This document shows, piece after piece, positions 52,801 to 59,941 of a DNA stretch of 64,000 nt. Position 1 is the first letter of the stretch, and every line of letters starts with the position of its first letter. This DNA comes from Hemicentrotus pulcherrimus. Its lineage: Eukaryota; Echinodermata; Echinoidea; Camarodonta; Strongylocentrotidae. The stretch is from the NCBI GenBank assembly GCA_003118195.1, contig BEXV01000034.1, forward strand, positions 133,117-197,116, read 5' to 3'. The position numbers and the translations under genes were made by a program. The notes beneath the pieces were generated by a model. The model ran no database searches, was not told the origin of the DNA, and worked only from the letters and a program-made list of their open reading frames with translations.

Positions 52801-55800
52801 GAGATTTAGCTTGCTTTCAGTGTTCTTCTTGTAACAGGAGAAGATCGGTTTACAGAAATTGCTGGTTTGTTGTCACTGAAGCGCTTTTCTTTGGTTTACA
52901 AACAAAACCTTTCATCATGACAATGGAACCCTCATTGAAGAACTGAAGACAAGATGAAGTACTCTTGATGCTTTCAAAACTAATTTCCTAAAGCGTGAAC
53001 ACAACAATATGAGTGAAACATAAGCATTTTTAATGACAGAAGGCACATCTATTCATAAATACAAGTTATCAGGAAATCTCTCTGCTCTGTTAACAAGACT
53101 GACAGATAATGTGCCCTCAAGTCAAAGTGACAACAAGATTACAAAGTCGATCGTCGATAAACTACTTGTGACGAGATTCCATGAAATGAACTCTCTATTA
53201 TGTACAAGTGTAAAAAGTGTACCAATAACTTTGCAATAATTTAATAAAGGTACTATGTCCCATTTGCAGGCAAAAAAAATGAAAAGGTTAAACTCCTACG
53301 GCATTTGAACGATAATACTTATTTAAAACATCCCTAAAAAAGGTGGGACTTGAAAATGTCTTCAAGTGGGGAAATAACAAATATTAGTTGTCAAATCGAC
53401 TTAGGAGCTATAGAGCCAATAAGTAATAGTCTTGATATTCAGACCATTGTACCGAATGGTCATACGTTTTTATGCTGCACAAAGATTCGATCAGTTTAAT
53501 TTTGGCCATCACAAGAAGTGGGATATTGATGTAGACAATGCTCATGTACCCTTTACAGCTCATTTTTTTTTCTTCTTTGGTAATACATGTTATTACCAAA
53601 GGAGAAAAAAAATCCAGTCAGTCACTCAATAGTGTCTGACAGTGAAGTTTAGCAAGTAAATGGGTTTCCTTGCATAATTTCAATATTAGGACACTGCTAA
53701 CGTTTAAATTTCACAGATAAGACATACATGACATATTCATAATTCCTGCAAAGTTCTACAGAATTTGAGGTTGGCTGCAAAAGGGACATAGTACCTTTAA
53801 CATTTGTGTGGCCTAAGGCTTAGAAAGTCGCTCTAAAGTTTCTTTACAAAACAGGCTCTCTGAAATACAGCTAAAAATGTCTTTAATGAATCATTTCATG
53901 TTAAGTCAGAATTTTGTTATATTGTATTGTCAAATTGCAACAACTTTTTAATGTTACGTTTTTCAATTCACAGGTTCTTGACTGACTAGTAAAACATTAC
54001 ACATTATTTCACTAATTTTCACGGAAGAAAATGTCTCCACTACAGAAGTGGTAAACGTCAAGACTCCATGTTTTCCATGTTGAAACTCCTGAAAATCTTT
54101 GGAACTAATCTCATATTCATAACCATCAACCCTTTCCTCTCACTTTTCAGCTTGCAAATTGTCCTGTCCTGAGGGATTTTGCTTTACACTGTACGTCATT
54201 AAAATGTACAGGACTGAACTGGATCATAACTCCTCTACTGAACATGCATTCAAAAACCCTGAACATCTGAGCATCCTCTCGTCTAGGTAAAATTGTTGTC
54301 TATCCTGAATCACCATGGCAACAATCATGGGTGGAAATGCTAAATTAGTCACAACCAGAACCTAAAATAACTCCAGTTGAAGGTGACTGTTGCACTCTTT
54401 TGTTTTTATGCGGGTAGTCAGGATCTGATAAATCGGTAGATGATTCTGATGGATGGATGTAACAGCTAAAAGATTTAGACTTTGACAACTTGAAGAGAAA
54501 GAACATGAAAGGTGTATTAAGGTGTATTAAGTATATTATTAGCAACATGTTAAAGCCTGTCAAGAACAAAGGATAGCAGGAATTTTGTGTCAAAAATACC
54601 TTTTCAAAAGAACAGTTTGTTTGGTTCTTTGGTAGCACCTTTTTATTTATTTTATTTTTTTATTGAGTGTTCAAACAACATATTTTCTTGGGGTACCATT
54701 CTCTTTATCTCCCGGTTTGGAGGTTGATTGCAACATCTCTCCATTTCACTCTTTCTTCCGCCATCCTGGTGCACTCTTGCAGTTTTAGTCCACTCCAGTT
54801 CTTGACATTCTCTTCCCAGTTGATTCTGGGTCTCCCTCTCGGTCTACTTCCTTCCACTCTTCCTTCTAATACATCCTTTAAGAGGCTTTGGCGACTTTTA
54901 ACATGAACAAAGTATTTGATTTTTTTTATCTCCTTAACTAATCCTTCTAGTGCAATTTGTTTACGCCCTGCCTTGTGCAATATATCTTTGTTGGTTTTTA
55001 TTCGTTTCCAGGATACTTTCATCATTCTTCTGTAAATCCACATTTCAAAAGATGTTATTCTATTTGCCATGGCCTTACTTTATCATCCATGTTTTTGCTC
55101 CATACAATAGGACAGACCATACATAACAGTTTACTAGTTTCAACCTAAGCGCAAATTTCACCTTTCTATTTGTGAATAATTCTTTCATTGCCAGAAAATT
55201 ATTCCCCAGCAATTTCTATTCTTCTTGAATTATAAGGAGACAAAACACAACATGAAACAATTGGAGTATTACTGGAGTATTGCTGGAGATTAAATTAATG
55301 GTCCTTGAGTTGACCTGAAGCTGTTCTAGCACATATGTGCGCTGCAGATCTTACCAACTGATAAATAGTAATAATGGCCTCTTACATTGTATATAGCACT
55401 TGTATCCATCACGCAGTGACACTCATAGACATCATTAACTGGGTTAAAGCCGAGCCACCTACATATAAGTAACTAGGTTACACCTGGGTGGAGAGTGGCA
55501 AATGTAGATTAACTTCTTGCCAAAGGATGTTAGTGCTGGGCTGGGATTTGAACCCTGTACCTTGTGATGTACAGACCACTGACTTACCCACTACACCACA
55601 GCATCTCTAACTATGAAACAACCTGTGAGCCTAAAAATGCACATGAGATGGATTGGTCCTACAATGGTCGAGAGGGGGCCAAAAGCTAATCTTCTTGTTC
55701 ATTGCCTACTGTGAATCGGAGTCAAACTAAAGACAAAAGTTCAGTATATTCTGCAACACATGTATATCTGACAATGTTGTACCATGAATGTACACATTGT

Positions 55801-58800
55801 ATTGTATGCATAAGAATTGAAAGGAGAGGCCAAATTCAATCAGCAATTCTTCTCTCCCTATTCCATCTGTTCAATAATGGCAGGGTGTCTGTGCTTCTTG
55901 TTCATAACACCACAACACATGGTATGTATACTCTGATCTAGCTAGACAAGTCCAAGAACTAAAAATGAAGACTCTGTCTTATCAAGTAAAATGTGATTCC
56001 CATCTCAATTGACAAGCACATTAAAGAAGAGAGACGTTAGAAAGAAAACTCTTTAGTTGAGATAGAGCTACATCAAGTTTAGAAAGTAAACCAGGGAAAA
56101 CAGACATAAGCAGGAAACCCACCTGTGATATTCCTTTCAAGTTTCTTGTAAACCTATGTTACAAGTGTGTTTGGAAGGTAGACTAAAAATGACATACAAG
56201 AAAGACACATCAAGTTAGGAAAGTAAATGAGGGAAGACAAACACAAGGAGGAATCTTGTTGGTTGTGATACACCCACTTGTGATAAACTTGTCAAGTGTC
56301 TTCTTAACCTACGTCACTTATGAGTTTGGGAGGCAGACTATATAGATTATACAAGGAACCTATGATAGACCCGCACCTAAATTGAAATGTAGACTAGTTA
56401 ATACTAGGTACATTGTAAGACAGACATAAGAAGGAAAGTCTTTGGTTGTGATAGACCCACCTGTGATAAGCTCGTCAAGTTTCCTGTAAACCCACATGGA
56501 GGTTACAAGTAAGTCTGAAAGGTAGACTACAGAAGACAGATATAAGAGAGGAAACTCATGGTTGGGAATAGTCCAAACATAGTTCAGAATAGAGACTAAA
56601 AATCGGAATAGAGACTACAAAAGACAGACATTTAAAAGTTTGGAAGGTAGACTACAGGACAGCCATGTAAAGGGAGGAAACTCTTTGGTTGTGATAGACC
56701 CACCTGTGATAAGCTTGTCAAGTTTCCTGTCACACTCCCTGTATGCCTTCTCTAACCTTGCTTTCTCTACCCCCCTCTGCTGCTCATCCTCACTATCATA
56801 CGGAGACAAGAAATGGGAAAACAAAAATGATTCATTGTTAAAAATAATTAACCATTGGTGACTTCCAATAACATGACCCAAATAATAAATAAACATTTTA
56901 ATATACATCCTCAACATATGAAATGTATACTGTACACTTAACAGCACTGTTTAGTGACATGTTAGTGATGGATCGATAGTGAGGGTAACCAGCCTTATTT
57001 AATATAAAGTGAAAAAACAGATGCAATGAATAACGAAGGGGCCCATAATAAGAATCCAAGCTCACCAAAGTCCCATAAAATATGGAAAATTAGAAACGGT
57101 ACATTTTGATAAGATGTCAGTAAATATCTTGCAACAGGCCCCTGCCTACATGTATATATAGGACTGCAAACAGGTACAGGTACATAAATAGTGACCTGTC
57201 AAGAGAGGCCAGAGTTGAGGGCTACAATAAAAAAAAGTTCAGTTTGAATTCAAAGATATATAAACACTTTTTCTTCCAAAAAGATCTGGTAGAGACAGGA
57301 AACTCCCAACCCTTTTTTTTTAAATTGGAGCACAGTTCCTGTTCTGAACATTGCATGGACCATTCATATTTGATTTAGGAATTCTAAAAGGGATAAATCT
57401 TATACGCTGCATAAAAATATAAAGAATAAATACACCACTACTTTGTCTCCAGTATTTTGAAATAGATTCAAACATATTTCACTGAAAATGTTAAATTGAA
57501 ACTACAATTTTATCAACTCACCTTGCAGAGAGTGTCCTGATGACAGACATCAACAGCCCAGTGCCTGACTGAAATGAAAAAGAAAGAAAATAAATACATC
57601 GTACACCAATCAATTATTTAGGAGAATAACATGAAACAGAGTGCCAAAGTGAGAAGAAATATAAAGGATAATGTACTATTAAAAGGTCTTGCAAAATCAG
57701 TATAGAACATCTTTAACATTAGAATCAAAATAAAAAAGATTAAATGTTTAACATTTCAATATAATAATGCCTCCAACTCAAGACCAAATTTGGTGGACAG
57801 AGGCATGAAAAGTTTTTTTTTCTTCTTCAAAGAGAAGATGAAGCAGATGTATATAATGTACAGGTTTTCAGTCGATTTTTGGACATTTGAAAACGGATCT
57901 TAGTTGCCTATTTATCATTTTATAAAAATAAAACATTTTATGTTACCTCATAGCTTATTTACTTACACCGTTGTAACTTAAATCTTTATCAATCTCCTTT
58001 CTTTCTCTTATTTACCTGTCAAAACTAAAAACCTTCTTTTCTCTTCTCCTGTTTATATATTGATAATCTTCTTCCCTCCCACCCCCCTCTCTTTCTCTCT
58101 CTCTTTTCTTCCCTCTCTTCTTTTCCTTCTCTGATTTTATCTTTCTTTTCATTTCCTTTCTCCTCTCTAGTTTTTCTTTTCTTTTTAATCTCTTTTTTCT
58201 TGACTACTTTTCCTCCTTTTTTCCTTGACTTTTATATCCAATGTTATTCTTTTATAATTTTGAATATCCTTCCACCTCTGTTTCAATAGTACTTTTGTGA
58301 ACCTAAATTTTATTAATCATGAAAGTAATCTTATTCTATTTATACCTGCTTTAACTCTACCTATTTTTGTTGCATCACATACAGGTACACAATATGTATT
58401 ATGCTTTCTACATCTTTATTTTTTGTTCTCCCTCCTAATGGTTGGTAGCCTATCCGATAGGCGTCGGGCATTACAATTATATTAATCACGTTTTTGTATA
58501 TGGAGAGTGACATCGGCGTGGGCGTCAGCCCGAACACCTATCATCACTGGTGCATGCGAAAAGTTTTATTTTCTTTTACGTACAATGTTTCGTTTGTAGA
58601 AAATCTACGAACCCCCTGTAAAGCTCTTTCATGAATATTTATGTAGCATGGACCAAAATAGGCCAATGAGCGATGAGGAACGTGGAAATGATATTTGATT
58701 GGTTAAATCAAATTGATCGATAACCAAATAAGGTTAGTCTTATGAATCATGCATGAGAATACGCTCGTCACACATACGATACACATGAATAATGATGAGT

Positions 58801-59941
58801 TGACCAGTGATGATAGGCGCTCGGGCTAACACCCGCACTGATGTAGTCTCCATAACACGATTAGTACACTTCCCATTTAGCCCGACGCCTATCGGATAGG
58901 CTAAATGTTTGGTAAAATGTTTTAGTCTCAAGCTATAAAATCATCAGTATTGTGATTATCACTCTTTTTCCTATCAACTGACACATGTATTTAAATCTGC
59001 AATAAAGTACCCAAAAATTAAATACCATAATTAACGTGCATGTACTAAAATTCAAAATGTATAATACTATTAAAGCAAATGAAATGGCACACTTATTTCA
59101 TTTTTCAAACACATCCCTCCTCTTCCCCTATCTTTTCTTTGCCATCTTCTCAAGCTTGTTTGTTTTCATTTCTGCTTTTCTCTCTTTATTTTATAGTTGG
59201 AGATTCGTTTGTTTTTTATTATAAATTTGAAGTGAATTATGTTGAACAATTCTTCTTCATTTCTTACCTCAATGTTTGTTTCTTGTCAATTTTATTCAAT
59301 TCATTGGATTCTTTGGTATAATTTAAACAATGCAAGTCTGCAATTATGTAGTCTTTGTATGTATCAGTCTTTGGACTGATTTAGTGTTTTTACAACTATT
59401 TTTTTCTTCTTTAATAAACCAACATGAGTCAATGAATGAATGAAAAACGCAGGCAGCAAGAAACATACATGTACAATGTTGTTTGTTTTTGGATACTGTA
59501 AGAGCAATGATTTAATAACCTTACCAAACCTTTTAGTCTTGGTTTTGTTTTAACCACCCTCAAGACCGGCTTGTACCCAGAGGACCTGTTTCCTGCTCTC
59601 CTAGGGGATCCCCCTGGATGGTCAGGAGGGGACGGGGCCTGTCTCTTCTTGGTACTCTCCCGCAATGAAGACCACAGACTGCTGCTCCCCCCACTGCTCA
59701 ATCCACTGATCCCACTGCTGCCACCGCTGCTACTACCGCTACTTACTCCGCTGCTACTACTGCTACTGCTGCTGCTAACGCGGGAAAAATGTCCAGTGAA
59801 GCTGGCTTTGCGAAAGAGACCCGAGCTTCCTATACTGGTCGGTCTGCTCTTGGACATTGGCCTGAAGACGCCCGATAAGCGATTTAATTGTTTGTTCTTG
59901 AAACTCTGGCTGCTCCTGTTTGGGGTAGAATCCTCCTCCAT
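31717..59941 (-). CDS. EXOC4: exocyst complex component 4 (Sec8), 23 exons
   Basis: Subunit of the octameric exocyst, which tethers secretory vesicles to the plasma membrane before SNARE fusion. Exons in transcript order: 59941-59525, 57568-57522, 56792-56704, 48539-48338, 44738-44573, 43656-43452, 42643-42495, 41627-41557, 40856-40718, 40264-40205, 39776-39685, 39202-39067, 38388-38246, 37768-37665, 37175-36963, 36365-36178, 35576-35469, 35129-35040, 34581-34435, 34008-33890, 32985-32890, 32413-32302, 31875-31717. Every junction is GT-AG and in phase; total 3252 nt, 1083 residues plus TAA. Recognisable Sec8 blocks: [12 protein letters not shown] (about 143-154), CDRKLDKLI (about 175-183), [12 protein letters not shown] in exon 4, [14 protein letters not shown] in exon 12, [11 protein letters not shown] in exon 15, [13 protein letters not shown] in exon 19, and [21 protein letters not shown] in exons 21-22 (strongest). 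Human EXOC4 is about 974 residues; the excess is mainly the serine-rich first exon. Introns contain degenerate copies of exons 3, 5 and 7. Identification is very secure; the first exon could be one of several alternatives. Confidence 0.96.
33196..33835. repeat. EXOC4: 640-bp CAT/CAC trinucleotide tract in EXOC4 intron 20
   Basis: Almost pure CAT triplets with interspersed CAC, and a few CGT, AAT and TAT variants, in one register for about 640 bases. It ends about 55 bases from the donor of exon 20. Open frames of 309 residues (plus, Ile/Thr) and 233 residues (minus, Met/Val) over it come only from the triplet repeat. Confidence 0.95.
38836..39056 (-). mobile_element. tRNA-derived SINE in EXOC4 intron 12
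   Basis: Read on minus, the head carries an A-box TGGCTCAGTGGTAGAGC (39046-39030) and a B-box GGTTCGAAACC (39003-38993). The body continues to about 38836. The head starts only about 12 bases inside the intron, next to the exon 12 donor at 39066-39065. A related copy in plus orientation is at 50803-50965. Confidence 0.8.
41063..41204. mobile_element. 142-bp foldback in EXOC4 intron 8
   Basis: Ends CCTGGGGGTGTTTAACAAG and, inverted, CTTTGTGAAACGGGTCCCTGG; an inner inverted pair TCAGTGACAAAT / ATTTGTCACTGA is also visible. The ends relate it to the elements at 27467, 42183 and 43109. Confidence 0.6.
41991..42110 (-). pseudogene. EXOC4: degenerate copy of EXOC4 exon 7
   Basis: In the intron after exon 7, minus strand, 42105-42062 reads [13 protein letters not shown] where exon 7 reads [13 protein letters not shown]. 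The 3' end CCCCAAGCTGTAGAG|GTGAGG matches exon 7 CCAGAGGCAGTGGAG|GTGAGA including the donor. A (GA)n tract (42010-42060) replaces the middle and shifts the frame, and an in-frame TGA precedes the peptide match. It looks like a tandem exon duplicate that has decayed. Confidence 0.8.
42010..42060. repeat. (GA)n microsatellite inside the exon 7 relic
   Basis: GA dinucleotides with one GGGG and one AAAG interruption. It lies where the [11 protein letters not shown] segment would be in an intact exon 7 copy. Confidence 0.9.
42183..42480. mobile_element. 298-bp MITE-like foldback beside EXOC4 exon 7
   Basis: The arms are long inverted copies: GTGTTTCACAAAGACTAAGA (from 42191) and TCTTAGTCTTTGTGAAACAC (to about 42472), and ACTATGGCAGGC with GCCTGCCATAGT further in. 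It ends about 15 bases from the exon 7 donor. Confidence 0.8.
42725..42915. repeat. repeat with CAGTGAAACCT start
   Basis: It begins ACAGTGAAACCTTTATAGAG and contains two CTTTAAAG-CAGGTG units (42778, 42862) and GAGACAGGTGGT. A related start occurs at 52298 (CAGTGAAACCTTGTTC) and a partial match at 43722. Type unknown. Confidence 0.4.
43109..43410. mobile_element. 302-bp MITE-like foldback in EXOC4 intron 6
   Basis: Ends CTGGGGGGTATTTCACAAAG and the inverse CTTTGTGAAACACC. Subterminal ACTTAACTCTAAGTTGGACT pairs with AGTCCAACTTAGAGATAAGT. The middle is the inverse of the element at 27467-27697, so both belong to one family. Confidence 0.75.
44818..44990 (-). pseudogene. EXOC4: degenerate copy of EXOC4 exon 5 start
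   Basis: In the intron just upstream of exon 5, minus strand from 44928, the sequence reads [18 protein letters not shown] where exon 5 reads [18 protein letters not shown]. An acceptor-like ATGTAG precedes it, as ATCTACAG precedes exon 5. About 30 codons stay open, then a TAG stands where exon 5 has CAG. The intronic flank up to 44990 also matches the flank of exon 5. The offset from the real exon is about 190 bases. Confidence 0.85.
45001..45175. repeat. CTGT/TCTT microsatellite and a third, decayed exon 5 flank copy
   Basis: 45001-45062 is a CTTT, CTGT and GTCT-rich microsatellite. 45075-45165 (CTCTGTACATCTCC ... GTAATGTTTTATATGGT) still resembles the flank of the exon 5 relic but has no readable peptide. 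Confidence 0.45.
45176..48337. other. EXOC4: rest of EXOC4 intron 4
   Basis: No exon recognised. Contents: C-run at 46377-46395, a SINE-type fragment at about 46650-46830 (TAATAATAATAGCTAG ... ACATAGCGCTTTTCCGGA) and a GA-rich tract at 47598-47875 that gives false Ser/Leu/Phe open frames on minus. Confidence 0.45.
47598..47875. repeat. GA-rich low-complexity tract
   Basis: Purine-rich plus strand with AGAGA, GAAAGAAA and GGGAGAGGGAGG units. Minus-strand open frames over it are Phe/Leu/Ser-rich by-products. Confidence 0.8.
49819..49850. repeat. (CT)n microsatellite
   Basis: About 16 uninterrupted CT units inside a pyrimidine-rich stretch. Confidence 0.9.
50803..50965 (+). mobile_element. tRNA-derived SINE in EXOC4 intron 3
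   Basis: A-box-like TGGCTCAGTAG (50810-50820) and B-box GGTTTGAAACC (50853-50863), followed by a body shared with 38836-39056 (CATTACCAAGTCCC, GCTTACTTACA). Its B-box has diverged (T for C at the fifth base). Confidence 0.7.
51724..51900 (+). repeat. dispersed repeat, copy 2
   Basis: GGGGTGATAGTGAGTGCTA at the start and GAAATTATCAGGCCTG at the end match 13458-13750; the middle is shorter. Confidence 0.5.
53245..53799. mobile_element. 555-bp foldback element
   Basis: Left end AAAGGTACTATGTCCC (53246) and right end GGGACATAGTACCTTT (to 53798) are inverted copies extending through the TTTGCAG portion. A single left end of the same family is present at 63556. The interior shows no transposase. 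Confidence 0.7.
54650..55200 (-). pseudogene. non-LTR retrotransposon (LINE) ORF2 3' fragment
   Basis: Minus strand. The segment near 55175-55090 reads [18 protein letters not shown] and then [13 protein letters not shown], typical of the end of a LINE reverse transcriptase. A TAA and a frameshift follow. Then 55070-54705 reads [14 protein letters not shown] ... [17 protein letters not shown] ... RVKWRDVA, the usual C-terminal block. An A-rich tail (about 54650-54668 on minus) marks the 3' end. It is 5' truncated and inactive. Confidence 0.85.
55375..55612 (-). mobile_element. tRNA-derived SINE in EXOC4 intron 3
   Basis: Read on minus the head is TGCTGTGGTGTAGTGGGTAA (A-box region, right end) with a B-box-like GGTTCAAATCC (55554-55544). 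The body contains the CACCTGGGTGGAGAGTGGC motif (55485-55503) seen in other fragments of this window. Confidence 0.7.
56078..56640 (-). repeat. EXOC4: tandem degenerate copies of EXOC4 exon 3 end
   Basis: At least three diverged units, plus a partial one, repeat the 3' edge of exon 3 and its intronic flank. The exon-edge motif CACCTGTGATAAGC..GTCAAGTTTCCTG is at about 56127, 56277 and 56459, compared with the true exon edge at 56702. On minus, copy 56459 reads RKLDELIT then a GTGGGT donor; the real exon reads RKLDKLIT. The flank GTTTGGAAGGTAGACTACA also recurs. Spacing is about 150, 180 and 240 bases. Confidence 0.85.
57569..59524. other. EXOC4: EXOC4 intron 1
   Basis: Contains a pyrimidine-rich tract (about 58020-58260) and a 458-bp foldback element (58446-58903). 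The rest is AT-rich with no exon recognised. Confidence 0.5.
58446..58903. mobile_element. 458-bp MITE-like element with 9-bp flanking repeat
   Basis: Perfect 24-bp terminal inverted repeats beginning TAGCCTATCCGATAGGCGTC (58446-58469; complement at 58880-58903). The inner arms also pair (GGAGAGTGACATCGGCG with TGATGTAGTCTCC regions). It is flanked by AATGGTTGG (58437-58445) and AATGTTTGG (58904-58912), a 9-bp target-site duplication with one change. No coding capacity. Confidence 0.8.
59525..59941 (-). CDS. EXOC4: EXOC4 first coding exon, serine-rich N-terminal extension
   Basis: This exon codes for 139 residues ahead of the conserved Sec8 region. The ATG at 59941-59939 has A at -3 and G at +4, and an in-frame TAA lies eight codons upstream (59963-59965), so the start is well supported. 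Residues 1-55 are basic and polar, with RKASF (44-48), which resembles a basophilic kinase site. Residues 56-93 are almost only Ser and Gly, with nine Ser in a row. Residues 99-139 are basic with SPP and SPRR motifs. The exon ends in phase 0 at a GTAAGG donor and joins an exon beginning SGTGLLMSV. Mammalian Sec8 has only about 20 residues before this point. The extension looks intrinsically disordered and may be a phosphorylated, lineage-specific tail or one of several alternative first exons; that role is inference. Confidence 0.8.

Larger units (their letters stand above)
48540..54649. other. EXOC4: EXOC4 intron 3, first part
   Basis: Non-coding. Contains a (CT)n run (49819-49850), a SINE (50803-50965), repeat copy 51724-51900, paired partial repeats at 52157-52190 and 52657-52700 (AATCTACAGGATGGG / AATCTGCAGGATGAG), and a foldback (53245-53799). 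No additional exon is needed between exons 3 and 4, which join in phase. Confidence 0.5.
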
